Assembly: GCF_030380735.1 (NCBI RefSeq)
Contig: NZ_JAUDRZ010000002.1
Location: 124,001-188,000, forward strand
Direction of reading: 5' to 3'
Source: Rhizobium sp. S152
GTDB taxonomy: Bacteria; Pseudomonadota; Alphaproteobacteria; Rhizobiales; Rhizobiaceae
DNA: 64,000 bases
The position numbers and the translations under genes were made by a program. Below, piece after piece: positions 24,759 to 34,035 of the stretch (its first letter is position 1; the number at the start of each line of letters is the position of its first letter). The notes below the pieces were generated by a model that saw only the letters and a program-made list of their open reading frames with translations, did not search any database and had not been told where the DNA came from.

Positions 24759-26363
24759 GTGAAGTACCTTTCTCGTCATCTTGCTGCGGCGGTCGTTTTC
24801 GCTGCATCGTCTCTCTCGGCCGCGCCGTTCGCGCTTGCCGCTACACCCAGCAATCAGCTGGTGATCGGAACGTCGCTTGCCCAGGTCCTTTCGCTCGACC
24901 CGCAGCAAGGCACCGAGGCCAAGGCGCTGGAGATCCTGGCCAACACCTATGACAAGCTTCTTACCAGTGACCCGACCAAGAACAACGAACTGGTGCCGGA
25001 ACTCGCGGAGCGGTGGGAAGCGGACGAAAAGGGTATCACGTTCCACCTGAGGGAGGCGAATTTCGTTTCCGGCAATCCGGTCACCGCCAATGACGTTGTC
25101 TATTCGCTCGTCCGCCTGATGAAAATGAACCAAGCCGCCGCCCTGAACTTCAAGCGCGTCGGTTACAACGGTGACAATATAGAGGCGCTCGCCCGCGCAC
25201 TCGACGAGCACACCTTCCGAATCGATTTTGCTGAACCGATGGCCGCCGATCTGCTACTCTATCGCCTGTCCATGGTCGTCGCCAGCGTCGTCGATAGCGA
25301 GGAGGTGAAGAAGCACGTCGAGAACGACGACTACGGCAATACCTGGCTTCGTACTCACACCGCCGGCTCCGGTCCCTTCACCCTCAACCGCTGGACGCCG
25401 AACGATATCGTCATCCTTCAGGCCAATCCCGAATTCTGGGGCGGCGAGCCCGCGATGAAGCGAGTGATCATGCGCCATGTGCCGGAAAGCCAGGCCGAGC
25501 GACTGATGCTGGAGCGCGGCGATATCGATATCGCCAATGGGATGACGGCCGCGGATCTCGCCGTCTTCGACAAGCGTGATGGCTTCGTCATTCAGCGCGT
25601 CGAGACCGGTGGCTTCTATGTGCTGTCGATGAATGCGAGCAGGAAAGAACTGTCCAACCCGCTGGTGCGCGAGGCGATTGCCTACGGCATCGACTACAAG
25701 GGAATGGAGAACACCATCCTCGGTCCATATGGCAAGGCGCGCAACGTACCGGTTCCGGAAAGCTGGCCCGGCGCAATCGCCAATCCTGACTGGGGTTTCA
25801 ATCCGGAAAAAGCCAAGGCGCTTCTGGCCGAAGCCGGCTATCGTGATGGATTCACGCTGACGCTGAAGACCATCGCTCAGACCCCGCGTATCGATATGGC
25901 AACGGCCATCCAGGCGAGCCTTGGGGAGATCGGCATCAAGGTCAACATCGAGCAGGGCAACGGCGCCGACATCATCGCCGCGCACCGCGCCCGGAATTTC
26001 GACCTGCTCATCCCGCAAACTTCGGCCTACATCCCGAACGCGATCGGCTCCATGGAGCAGTTCGCCTCAAATCCTGATAATTCGAAGGAGGCCAACAACG
26101 CCGGCAACTTCGTCTGGCGTTCGGCCTGGGACATCCCCAACCTCACCAAGCTGACGGCATCCGCCAACTCCGAAACCGACATGGCCAAGCGCGACGCGAT
26201 CTTCAAGCAGATGCAGGAAATGTTCGTCAGCCTGAAGCCCGCCACGCTGCCACTGTTCGAACGGTTCGAGCCGATCGTGCTCAGCAGTCGCATTCAGGGG
26301 TATCACGGCCATCCGCTGGCTGCGGTGCGCCTGAACCTCGTCACCAAGACAGACGCTGATTGA
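24759..26363 (+). CDS. ABC transporter substrate-binding protein, family 5 (peptide/oligosaccharide type)
   Basis: A 534-residue periplasmic binding protein of the DppA/OppA class. It starts at GTG with GGAGGAG 6 bp upstream. Residues 1-28 are a Sec signal peptide ending in FALAA. The family core is clear: LVIGTSLAQVLSLDPQQGTEAKALEILANTYDKLL, RWEADEKGITFHLRE, NPVTANDVVYSLVRLMK and FNPEKAKALLAEAGY. Although called peptide-binding, many alphaproteobacterial members take oligosaccharides or uronate-containing glycans. Its divergence from uxuA-kdgD-GH1 supports that here. The permease follows 15 bp later, without the hairpin seen in other importers of this window. Confidence 0.92.
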   Translation: MKYLSRHLAAAVVFAASSLSAAPFALAATPSNQLVIGTSLAQVLSLDPQQGTEAKALEILANTYDKLLTSDPTKNNELVPELAERWEADEKGITFHLREANFVSGNPVTANDVVYSLVRLMKMNQAAALNFKRVGYNGDNIEALARALDEHTFRIDFAEPMAADLLLYRLSMVVASVVDSEEVKKHVENDDYGNTWLRTHTAGSGPFTLNRWTPNDIVILQANPEFWGGEPAMKRVIMRHVPESQAERLMLERGDIDIANGMTAADLAVFDKRDGFVIQRVETGGFYVLSMNASRKELSNPLVREAIAYGIDYKGMENTILGPYGKARNVPVPESWPGAIANPDWGFNPEKAKALLAEAGYRDGFTLTLKTIAQTPRIDMATAIQASLGEIGIKVNIEQGNGADIIAAHRARNFDLLIPQTSAYIPNAIGSMEQFASNPDNSKEANNAGNFVWRSAWDIPNLTKLTASANSETDMAKRDAIFKQMQEMFVSLKPATLPLFERFEPIVLSSRIQGYHGHPLAAVRLNLVTKTDAD

Positions 26364-26378
26364 TCAGGGCTCCATGCC

Positions 26379-27407
26379 ATGAATGAATTTTCCGTCTCCG
26401 GTATCGGCAAACGCATCTTCCAGTTGTTTGTCAGCCTCTTCGTCCTCCTCGTCGTCACCTTCGTGATCGGTCGCGTCTTGCCGAACGATCCCGTCGGTGC
26501 CGTCGTCGGCGAGCTTGCCGATCCGGCCGCCCATGCAGCCATGCGGGCTCGGCTCGGTCTCGACTTGCCGCTCTACCAGCAGTTCTGGATCTATGTCTCA
26601 GGCCTTGTCAGAGGCGATCTCGGCAATGCCATCCTGACCGGAAATCCGGTTGTCGAGGATCTTGAATCGGCATTCCCGGCAACGCTGGAACTGGCGACCT
26701 TCGCGGTCATCCTGTCGACGGTGGTGGGCGTACCGCTCGGCATGGCAGCCGCCATGTTCCGCGATACGTGGCTGGACCGTTTTGCCCGCGTCATCTCGCT
26801 GGTTGGCCATTCGATCCCGGTCTTCTGGTTCGGTATCGTCGGCCTCGTGATCTTCTATGCCGGGCTTGACTGGGTCGGCGGCCCCGGCCGCGTCGATGTC
26901 TACATGGAAGGTCTTGTCGAGCCGAAGACGGGCCTGCTGCTGGTCGACAGCCTGCTGGCCGGCGATCACGAAGTGTTTTGGAACGCCCTCAGCCACATCA
27001 TCCTGCCGGCCTGCATTCTCGGCTATTCGGCCATGGCCTATATTACCAGGATGACGCGCAGCTTCACGCTCGAGCAGCTCAACCAGGATTATGTGACGGC
27101 GGCGCGCGCCAAGGGCGCCTCGCCGATGGGGATCGTCACCGGACACATTCTGCCGAATATCGCGGTGCAGTTGCTGACCATTCTCGCCATCTCCTATGGC
27201 GGGCTTCTGGAAGGGGCGGTGGTCACGGAAATCGTCTTCTCCTGGCCGGGCATCGGCCAGTACATGACCAATGCCCTCTTGACCGGCGACATGAACGCCG
27301 TCCTCGCCTCCACGCTCATCATCGGCCTGATCTTCATGGTCCTGAATTTCCTGACCGATCTCGCCTACATCATCCTCGACCCCCGAACCCGCGAGGTAAC
27401 AGCATGA
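26379..27407 (+). CDS. ABC transporter permease, DppB type
   Basis: A 342-residue inner-membrane permease of the dipeptide/oligopeptide/nickel class. The first helix is near residues 10-30 (FQLFVSLFVLLVVTFVIGRVL), then the DppB mark PNDPVGAVVGELADPAA and LGLDLPLYQQFWIYVSGLVRGDLG. The ATPase-docking loop is at about 231-255 (LEQLNQDYVTAARAKGASPMGIV), and VTEIVFSWPGIGQYMTNALLTGD near 286-307 is typical. It ends LAYIILDPRTREVTA and overlaps the next start by 4 bp. Confidence 0.94.
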   Translation: MNEFSVSGIGKRIFQLFVSLFVLLVVTFVIGRVLPNDPVGAVVGELADPAAHAAMRARLGLDLPLYQQFWIYVSGLVRGDLGNAILTGNPVVEDLESAFPATLELATFAVILSTVVGVPLGMAAAMFRDTWLDRFARVISLVGHSIPVFWFGIVGLVIFYAGLDWVGGPGRVDVYMEGLVEPKTGLLLVDSLLAGDHEVFWNALSHIILPACILGYSAMAYITRMTRSFTLEQLNQDYVTAARAKGASPMGIVTGHILPNIAVQLLTILAISYGGLLEGAVVTEIVFSWPGIGQYMTNALLTGDMNAVLASTLIIGLIFMVLNFLTDLAYIILDPRTREVTA

Positions 27408-28303
27408 CGATCGTCGAAGCCTCCACCGGCGGCAAGGACCCCGGCACCATGAGCAGAACGCTGCGCACCTTCTCGCTCAGTCTCCGCAAGTTGTCGCACG
27501 AGCCTCTGGGCATGTTCGGCTTCGCGATCCTCGCCGTGATGGTGATCGTCGCGATCCTGGCGCCCTGGATCGCGCCCTATAATCCCTATACGCAGGATCT
27601 TTCCAATGTTCTCCTGCCGCCGAGTGCCGCGCACTGGGCGGGGACGGACGAGTTCGGCCGGGACATCCTGTCGCGGCTGATCTACGGAACGCGGATCACC
27701 GTCGTCACGGTGCTTTCGATTTCGGTCATCGTCGGTCCCGTCGGCCTCATCATCGGCGTGGTGGCGGGCTATGCGGGCGGACGGGTCGATGCCTTTCTGA
27801 TGCGCGCGACCGATATCGTCCTCTCGTTCCCATCCCTCATCCTGGCGCTCGCCTTCGCCGCGGCGCTCGGCGCCGGGCTCGGGACCGCCGTCGTCGCGAT
27901 CTCGCTGACGGCATGGCCACCGATCGCGCGCCTCGCCCGCGCCGAGGCGCTGGTGGTCCGCAACACGGATTATGTCGCAGCTGCGCGGCTCTACGGTGCC
28001 TCGCCGATGCGCCTGATCGCGCTCTACATTGCGCCCATGTGCATTCCATCGGTCATCGTACGTCTGACGCTGAACATGGCCGGCATCATCCTGACGGCCG
28101 CCGCGCTCGGATTTCTCGGTCTCGGCGCCCAGCCGCCGGCGCCCGAATGGGGCGCAATGATCTCGAACGGCCGCAAGTTCATGCTCGACAACTGGTGGGT
28201 CGCGGTCATGCCCGGCATCGCCATCCTGTTCACCAGCCTTGCCTTCAATCTCGTCGGCGATACGCTGCGCGATATTCTGGATCCCCGTCATGTCCGCTCC
28301 TGA
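27404..28303 (+). CDS. ABC transporter permease, DppC type
   Basis: A 299-residue inner-membrane permease, partner of the DppB-type gene (ATGA overlap). The N-terminal cytoplasmic segment (about 35 residues) precedes the first helix GFAILAVMVIVAILAPWIAPYNPY. Then HWAGTDEFGRDILSRLIYGTRI, the DppC signature, is visible near 80-101, followed by the coupling loop NTDYVAAARLYGASPMRLI near 187-205 and GFLGLGAQPPAPEWGAMISNGR near 231-252. The open frame extends left through the DppB gene but the ATG at 27404 is the sensible start. Its end overlaps the ATPase gene by 14 bp. Confidence 0.94.
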   Translation: MTIVEASTGGKDPGTMSRTLRTFSLSLRKLSHEPLGMFGFAILAVMVIVAILAPWIAPYNPYTQDLSNVLLPPSAAHWAGTDEFGRDILSRLIYGTRITVVTVLSISVIVGPVGLIIGVVAGYAGGRVDAFLMRATDIVLSFPSLILALAFAAALGAGLGTAVVAISLTAWPPIARLARAEALVVRNTDYVAAARLYGASPMRLIALYIAPMCIPSVIVRLTLNMAGIILTAAALGFLGLGAQPPAPEWGAMISNGRKFMLDNWWVAVMPGIAILFTSLAFNLVGDTLRDILDPRHVRS

Positions 28304-29138
28304 TCAGACCAAAATCCTGGAGGTCAGGGACCTCGCAGTCAGCTTTGCCCAGTCGTCGCTGCGCGCCGTCGACGGCGTCAGTTTCTCCCTCGGCGCCGAG
28401 CGCCTCGGTATCGTCGGCGAATCCGGCTCCGGCAAATCCACGCTCGGGCGCGCCATCATGCGCCTGCTACCTGGCTCGGCCAAGGTATCGGCATCCGAAT
28501 TCAGCTTCGAGGGTCGGGACATCCTTTCCACCAGCGAGCGACAGATGCGTGCTCTACGCGGCAATCGTCTCGCGCTCATCATGCAGGACCCCCGCTATTC
28601 GCTGAATCCGGTCCTGAAAATAGGCAGGCAAGTCGCAGAGGCGGCACGGCTGCACAAGAAGGTCGGGAAAAGCCAAGCGGATGCACTTGCCCGGGACATG
28701 CTGCAGCGCGTGCGCATCGCGGATGTCGAGCGCGTCATGCATCTCTATCCCCACCAGATCTCGGGCGGCATGGGACAGCGGGTGATGATCGCGATGATGC
28801 TGCTCGCCAGACCGCGGCTGGTCATTGCCGACGAGCCGACCTCGGCGCTCGATGTCAGCGTGCGTGCCGACGTCCTCAAGCTTCTGGATGAGCTTGTGAC
28901 GGAAAACGGTTCGGGCCTGCTGCTGATCAGCCACGATATCCGCATGGTCGCCGCCTTCTGCCAGAGGATGCTGGTCATGTACAAGGGCAGGGTAGTCGAG
29001 GAACTGACCGACCTTTCCGCCGCTACACACCCCTATACACGCGGGCTGATCGCGGCCATGCCGGACCCAAGGCATCCGGTCCGGCGGCTGCAGACGCTCG
29101 ACCGCCAGGCCATAGACGCAATCGAGGTGCGCGGATGA
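28290..29138 (+). CDS. ABC transporter ATP-binding protein, DppD type
   Basis: A 282-residue cytoplasmic ATPase for the importer. It has Walker A GESGSGKST near residues 39-47, the Q-loop IMQDP, the ABC signature at ISGGMGQRVMIAMML (near 160-170), Walker B LVIADEPTSALD and an H-loop LLLISHD. Note that the signature has M-G-Q where LSGGQ or SGGMRQR is usual; this variant is common in DppD proteins. The ATG overlaps the permease by 14 bp and the stop overlaps the next ATPase by 4 bp. Confidence 0.93.
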   Translation: MSAPDQTKILEVRDLAVSFAQSSLRAVDGVSFSLGAERLGIVGESGSGKSTLGRAIMRLLPGSAKVSASEFSFEGRDILSTSERQMRALRGNRLALIMQDPRYSLNPVLKIGRQVAEAARLHKKVGKSQADALARDMLQRVRIADVERVMHLYPHQISGGMGQRVMIAMMLLARPRLVIADEPTSALDVSVRADVLKLLDELVTENGSGLLLISHDIRMVAAFCQRMLVMYKGRVVEELTDLSAATHPYTRGLIAAMPDPRHPVRRLQTLDRQAIDAIEVRG

Positions 29139-29872
29139 TATCGATAGAAGACCTGGACGTCCGCTTCGGTGACGAAAAGAGCGGAAAGCATGTCGTCAAG
29201 TCCGTTTCGCTGACGGTGGGGCGCGGGGAAACGATAGGCATCGTCGGCGAATCCGGTTGCGGAAAATCGACGCTGCTCCGGTCGCTCGCCGGGCTCGACC
29301 GCCACTGGACGGGCCGTATCACCATGGGTGGCAAACCGGTCGACAAGGTGAGGACGCGAGAGCAGCTGCGAATGGCGCAGATGGTGTTCCAGGATCCCTA
29401 TGGCTCGATCCATCCGCGCCATCGCATCGGCCGCATCCTTGCCGAACCGTTGCGGGCGATGAAGATCGGAAGCGGCTTCGACCGCGTGACGGCAGCGCTG
29501 GAGCAGATCGGCCTTCCCGGTCACTTCGCCGACCGCTTCCCGCACGAGCTCTCGGGCGGTCAACGCCAGCGTGTCGCCATCGCCCGTGCCTTGATGCTCG
29601 AGCCGCCGATCCTGCTGCTGGATGAGCCGACCTCGGCGCTCGATGTGTCCGTGCAGGCGGAAATCCTCAATCTCCTCAGCGATCTGCAGGAGGAACGGGA
29701 GCTTACGTTCGTTCTTGTGAGCCATGACCTTTCGGTCGTCGCGCACATGTGCGATCGCGTCCTGATCATGAAGGACGGCGCCTTCGTTGACGAACTCACG
29801 AAGGCTGACCTGCAGGAAGGTCGAACGCACTCGGACTATTCCAAAGCCCTGTTTACTGCGAGCCTCATTTAG
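29135..29872 (+). CDS. ABC transporter ATP-binding protein, DppF type
   Basis: A 245-residue cytoplasmic ATPase, second half of the heterodimer with the preceding gene. Walker A is GESGCGKST near residues 39-47, the Q-loop is MVFQDPYGSIHPRH, the signature is LSGGQRQRVAIARAL and Walker B ILLLDEPTSALD, then the H-loop VLVSHDLSVV. It lacks the C-terminal oligopeptide/dipeptide extension usual in DppF, so it is shorter than average (typically about 320). It is the last gene of this operon. A weak atcgaa/ttcgat hairpin with TTT at 29946-29962 follows. Confidence 0.92.
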   Translation: MISIEDLDVRFGDEKSGKHVVKSVSLTVGRGETIGIVGESGCGKSTLLRSLAGLDRHWTGRITMGGKPVDKVRTREQLRMAQMVFQDPYGSIHPRHRIGRILAEPLRAMKIGSGFDRVTAALEQIGLPGHFADRFPHELSGGQRQRVAIARALMLEPPILLLDEPTSALDVSVQAEILNLLSDLQEERELTFVLVSHDLSVVAHMCDRVLIMKDGAFVDELTKADLQEGRTHSDYSKALFTASLI

Positions 29873-30042
29873 AAAAACGCAGCTTGAACTGGACCAGTCG
29901 AAAGGGGCTTACCTAAATGAAATGCGTCTCATGACAAATTGATGGATCGAAGGTTCGATTTTCATCACGGCGTTGAAATCTTGCTTCCCATCCATCAGCG
30001 GATAAATCGGTCGACAGTGAGGGCCCGCAGGTTCGATTCCTT

Positions 30043-31158
30043 TCAAGATCGGAGAGAGTATGCCGCGCCTTCGGGCCATTGAACGCTTACGCGTGACCCC
30101 GGGCGTAGCTGTGAAACATGTCCATCATTTTGAATCGACGCAGTTATGATCTGTCCAGGGGAGACTGCGACGCGAACGTCGGTGGAGGGTCCACGAAAGA
30201 CAACGCGTTCGATAATGCCGGTCGCCCGATCCGGTTCAGTGAGATGATCCGCCCCGCCCTCGATGGAAAGGCTGACCATTTCCGGGCGTAGGCAAAGGAA
30301 ATGAGATTGCGCCGGGCCGACATGGCGCACCGTCATTGTTATGCCGGCAGATGTGCGAAGCAGTCCGTTCTGACCATCGCGCCGGATAATTTCCGCTTCG
30401 AACACATTGGATGATCCGATAAAGCCGGCAACAAATCGCGTTGCCGGCCGGTCGTAAATCTCCGAAGGCGGGCCGTACTGCTCGATCCGGCCCGCGTTCA
30501 TCACGGCGATCTTGTCGGAGATCGTCAGTGCTTCCTCCTGGTCATGGGTGACCATGATCGTGGTGATCTTCAGCCGCTTCTGGATATCCTTCATCTGAAT
30601 CTGCATGTCCTCACGGAGCTTTTTGTCGAGCGCGCCGAAGGGCTCGTCGAGCAGAAGCACGGCAGGCTCGATGACCAGGGCGCGTGCTAGCGCGACCCGC
30701 TGCTGCTGGCCGCCGGAGAGCTGATGCGGATAGCGATCCGTGAGATGGGACAACTGCACCATCTCGAGTGCATCGCTGACAAGCGCCTTGTGGCGCTTGC
30801 GATCGTTGGAGCGCATCTCAAGACCGAAAGCGACATTCGCCTGGACCGTCATATGAGGAAACAGCGCATAGCTCTGGAACAGAACGCCGACTTCGCGCTT
30901 GTGGACGGGAACGTCGGTGACCGATCGTCCCTTGAAGAGGATGTCACCGTGGCTGGGCATGGCAAGCCCGGCGATCATCCGCAGTGTTGTGGTTTTGCCG
31001 CAACCGCTCGGCCCCAGAAGGGAAACCAGTTCGCCGGCTTCCACATCGAGGTCTATGCCGTCGACCACGTTTGTCGAGCCGTAGGATTTCCTCAACCGGG
31101 AAAGAGTGAGATCGGCCACGGTCTTTGCGGCGTTCCGAGCGGTTGCGTGCATGATCAT
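30043..31158 (-). CDS. ABC transporter ATP-binding protein, PotA (spermidine/putrescine/iron) type
   Basis: A 371-residue cytoplasmic ATPase of the POT/CUT group. Walker A is GPSGCGKTT near residues 44-52, the signature [15 protein letters not shown], Walker B VLLLDEPFGALD, the H-loop IMVTHDQEEA. A C-terminal TOBE domain follows after about residue 245 (FVAGFIGSSNVFEAEI, LCLRPEMVSLS). The open frame runs far to the right through the binding-protein gene in another frame; the ATG at 31158 is chosen, 14 bp after the binding-protein stop. It is the last gene of the leftward operon. Confidence 0.92.
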   Translation of the reverse strand: MIMHATARNAAKTVADLTLSRLRKSYGSTNVVDGIDLDVEAGELVSLLGPSGCGKTTTLRMIAGLAMPSHGDILFKGRSVTDVPVHKREVGVLFQSYALFPHMTVQANVAFGLEMRSNDRKRHKALVSDALEMVQLSHLTDRYPHQLSGGQQQRVALARALVIEPAVLLLDEPFGALDKKLREDMQIQMKDIQKRLKITTIMVTHDQEEALTISDKIAVMNAGRIEQYGPPSEIYDRPATRFVAGFIGSSNVFEAEIIRRDGQNGLLRTSAGITMTVRHVGPAQSHFLCLRPEMVSLSIEGGADHLTEPDRATGIIERVVFRGPSTDVRVAVSPGQIITASIQNDGHVSQLRPGSRVSVQWPEGAAYSLRS

Positions 31159-31172
31159 GTTTCTCGCGTTCC

Positions 31173-32255
31173 CTAGGCCGAGAATATCTTGTTGGCCTGG
31201 TCGGTCCATGCCGAGCGCTGGGCGTTGATATAGGTCCAATCGGGATTGAAGAGGCCGAGTTCGTCCATCCGCGTGTCGGGATATGCGATGTATTTCAGCG
31301 CATCCGGCGAAAGCTCGATCCCCGAGACCGGTGGTGCCACCAGCGCAAACTCGGCAAGCGCCTTTTGTACTGAGGGAGAGAGCATTCGATCCATGAAGGC
31401 AAGACCAAGGTCCTGGTTGGGACCGCCCTTCACCAGAACCTGGCAATTGACGCCGGCAAAGCTGCCTTCCTTCATGAAGATCATGTCGATCGGCGCGCCC
31501 TTGGCGGTATAGGGATAGATGAATTTCGAGTAGTCGATGCCGCCGATCGTGGCCTGTCCCTGGGCTATTTCGTTCGCCGCTTCGACACCCGATGTGTAGA
31601 CGTTCTGGATGTTCGGCTTCAGCTCGGCAAGCTTGCCCCAGATCTTGTCGACTTCGTATTGCGCCTGCGAAAAGGGCTTGCCGGTGACGATGGCTGCGGT
31701 AGCGATCAGGAAGAACAAGCCTGACGTATTCTGCCAACTGTTCAACTTGATATTGCCTTTGTATTTCGGGTCCCAAAGGTCGGCATAGCTTTTCGGCGCC
31801 TCTTCCGAGGTGTTGTGATACATGGTGCCGATGGAGACGCCGAGACCGGTGCCGTAGCCGCCTTCATAGTTGAAGCGCGGGAAAAGCTTGGCCATGTTCG
31901 GTACCTTATCAGCCGGAATTTCGGCGATGAGGTCCTCTGCCTTGCAGATCGGAACGGCCAGATCGTCCACGAACATCACCGTATATTTGGGGTTCGTCTT
32001 CGTTGCCCGCATCTTGGAAATGTTTGGCAGCGTGAAGCCTTCTTCTGCAAGAACAGTGCAGCCGAGATCCCGCTGAAAATCGGGGATGACATTCTTGCGG
32101 ATGAACTCGCCCTGCGCGCCGCCCCAAATGCCAACAACGATCTCCTTGCCCTGCGCCCATGCATTGCGGTGCATGATCAGTGGGGTGGCGAGGCCGGCCG
32201 CGGCGGTGGCAAGAAAGGTTCTTCTGGTCGTCTTGAATGCGTTGGGCTTTGTCAT
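31173..32255 (-). CDS. ABC transporter substrate-binding protein, PotD type
   Basis: A 360-residue periplasmic binding protein of the family that includes spermidine/putrescine PotD and many small-molecule carriers. The N terminus has a clear Tat signal, TTRRTFLATAAAGLATPL, cleaved near NAWAQ. The mature region opens EIVVGIWGGAQGEFIRKNVIPDF and contains GLGVSIGTMYHNTSEEAPKSYADLWDPKYKGNI, the usual hinge. The chosen ATG has AAAGGGAA about 6 bp upstream; another ATG 21 bp upstream is less likely. The ligand is unknown: the gene neighbours (DUF6282, racemase-like) do not belong to polyamine metabolism. Confidence 0.9.
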   Translation of the reverse strand: MTKPNAFKTTRRTFLATAAAGLATPLIMHRNAWAQGKEIVVGIWGGAQGEFIRKNVIPDFQRDLGCTVLAEEGFTLPNISKMRATKTNPKYTVMFVDDLAVPICKAEDLIAEIPADKVPNMAKLFPRFNYEGGYGTGLGVSIGTMYHNTSEEAPKSYADLWDPKYKGNIKLNSWQNTSGLFFLIATAAIVTGKPFSQAQYEVDKIWGKLAELKPNIQNVYTSGVEAANEIAQGQATIGGIDYSKFIYPYTAKGAPIDMIFMKEGSFAGVNCQVLVKGGPNQDLGLAFMDRMLSPSVQKALAEFALVAPPVSGIELSPDALKYIAYPDTRMDELGLFNPDWTYINAQRSAWTDQANKIFSA

Positions 32256-32282
32256 TTTAGTTCCCTTTGTTTTCATTTGTAT

Positions 32283-33089
32283 TCAGCTCGACATAACTTT
32301 GTGCATCTGCAGCCCGAGCGCCCGTTCGATGAGGAGAAGCAGCCCGAGGGAAAAGATGATCATCAGCGTGGAGATCGCCGCGACGCTGGGATCGAAGGAC
32401 CTTTCGATGAAGATGTGCACTTGCAGCGGCAGCGTGAAGTGGCGGGCATCTGCCAGCCACATCGCCATCGCGTAGTCATCGAACGACGTGATGAAGGCGA
32501 AGACGCAGCCGGCGAGAATGCCGCCACCGATTTGTGGCAGTGTAATCCGGCGAAAGGTCACGAAGGCGTTTGCGCCGAGCGTGCGCGCGGCATCTTCGGT
32601 CGAGGGAACGACCAGAAGGAGTGCTGCCGAAACGGTGCGGACCAGATAGGGCAGGCAGATTGCGGTGTGACCGATCACAAGTTGGTTGAAGGAATTGTTG
32701 ATCCCCTGCCGCGACGAAAATTGTAGCAGGGCGACACCCGTGACCAGCACCGGGAAGACGAGCGGCGACAGAACGAGCCCGAGCGCTAATCCACGGCCGG
32801 GAAACCGGTAGCGGGTCAGGCCGATCGCGCACGGAACGCCAAGGATCACCGTCAGCATCGTGACAATCAAGGCGAGTTCGATGCTGAACAGGAAGGTGTC
32901 GCGGAACTCCTGGTCGGCAAGCACCTTGCCATACCATCGCAGGGTGAAGCCCTGGGGCGGGAAGGACACAAACATGCTGTCGGAGATGGAGATCGCAATA
33001 GGGATCAGCATCGGCGCCAGAATGACAATTGCCAGAGCCGAGCATATGAGCAGCAGTAGGGGTGAGGGGCCGTCACGCAGTTCTTTCAC
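32283..33089 (-). CDS. ABC transporter permease, PotC type
   Basis: A 268-residue inner-membrane permease. The GTG start at 33089 has AGGAGG 8 bp upstream and follows the other permease's stop by 4 bp; an in-frame ATG at 33161 would overlap that gene by 68 bp. The first helix is near residues 9-31 (SPLLLLICSALAIVILAPMLI), and the EAA-type loop is at DAARTLGANAFVTFRRITLP (near 164-185). The PotC-like FDDYAMAMWLA segment is visible around 205. The polytopic pattern fits six membrane segments. Confidence 0.9.
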   Translation of the reverse strand: MKELRDGPSPLLLLICSALAIVILAPMLIPIAISISDSMFVSFPPQGFTLRWYGKVLADQEFRDTFLFSIELALIVTMLTVILGVPCAIGLTRYRFPGRGLALGLVLSPLVFPVLVTGVALLQFSSRQGINNSFNQLVIGHTAICLPYLVRTVSAALLLVVPSTEDAARTLGANAFVTFRRITLPQIGGGILAGCVFAFITSFDDYAMAMWLADARHFTLPLQVHIFIERSFDPSVAAISTLMIIFSLGLLLLIERALGLQMHKVMSS

Positions 33090-33093
33090 CGTC

Positions 33094-34035
33094 TCAATCC
33101 TCCTGCTTGGCCCAATGGCGTGACTTTCGCTCGATTGCCCGCAGAAATACGAGATTGGCAACGAGCGTGATGACGAGCAGCAATGTCGCGAGAGCCGCGC
33201 CGAACGGCCAGTCGTTGACCGACAGGATCTGCTCCTGCACGAGGACGCCGAGCATTGCTGAGAAGTTGCCGCCCAGGATCTGGGGGGTGACGTAGGACGC
33301 GGCGGTCAAGGAGAAGACCAGCGTTACGCCAACGGCAAGACCGGGGATGCTGAGCGGTAACAGGATGCGCCAGAAGACCGTGCGGCTGTCGGCGCCGAGC
33401 GTGCGCGCGGCTTCCTTCACCGAAGGGTTGATCTTGCCGATCGCGCTGGCCAGCGGCAGCACGAGGAACGGCATGAACACATGGACGGAAGCGATGACGA
33501 CTGCCCATTCGGTGTAGAGCAAGGCGACCGGCACATCGGAAAGGCCGAGCATCTGCAGGAGCCAGCTGAGAAAGCCCTGCTTGGACAGGATCAGCTTCCA
33601 CCCGTAGGCGCGGACCACGACCAGAACCAGCAGTGGTGATATGACCACGAACATCACCATTCGCGACCAGAATGCCTTGCCGCTTGCAAGCACGATGGCC
33701 AGCGGATAGCCGATCGGGATGCTGATCAGACTGGCCAGCAGTGCGATCTTTAGGGTCCGAACGACCACGCGCCAATAAAGATCGGTTTCGACCAGTCGCG
33801 CGTAGTTCTGCAATGTCAGACCGGGAATCAAAACCCCATCCTTGATGTAACCGGTCAGGCTGTAAGTAACCATCTGCGCAATCGGCAGGACGAACAGGAG
33901 AAGGAGGAAAAGCGCTGCCGGCGCGACAAGCAATGGGCCGTGCAACGGAACCTTGCGCGCCATCCGCCGGCGCATGCCGTCGTTTGCCTTGTGCGACGCT
34001 GCTTCCGAAACGGTGCTCTGCGCGCGGATACTCAT
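33094..34035 (-). CDS. ABC transporter permease, PotB type
   Basis: A 313-residue inner-membrane permease, partner of the PotC-type gene. The first helix is at about residues 33-53 (PLLVAPAALFLLLLFVLPIAQM), followed by YSLTGY and the usual large periplasmic loop with LTLQNYARLVETD. The EAA loop is SVKEAARTLGADSRTVFWRILLP near 205-227, and GLAVGVTLVFSLTAASYVTPQILGG is typical of PotB. The start overlaps the racemase-family stop by 4 bp (ATGA), so import genes and the two enzymes are one translation-coupled operon. Confidence 0.92.
   Translation of the reverse strand: MSIRAQSTVSEAASHKANDGMRRRMARKVPLHGPLLVAPAALFLLLLFVLPIAQMVTYSLTGYIKDGVLIPGLTLQNYARLVETDLYWRVVVRTLKIALLASLISIPIGYPLAIVLASGKAFWSRMVMFVVISPLLVLVVVRAYGWKLILSKQGFLSWLLQMLGLSDVPVALLYTEWAVVIASVHVFMPFLVLPLASAIGKINPSVKEAARTLGADSRTVFWRILLPLSIPGLAVGVTLVFSLTAASYVTPQILGGNFSAMLGVLVQEQILSVNDWPFGAALATLLLVITLVANLVFLRAIERKSRHWAKQED

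Noticed and set aside
29946-29962. atcgaa/ttcgat stem followed by TTT after the DppF-type gene
   Set aside because: A stem of at most 6 bp with a 2-base gap is weak; mentioned with the gene but not listed as a terminator.
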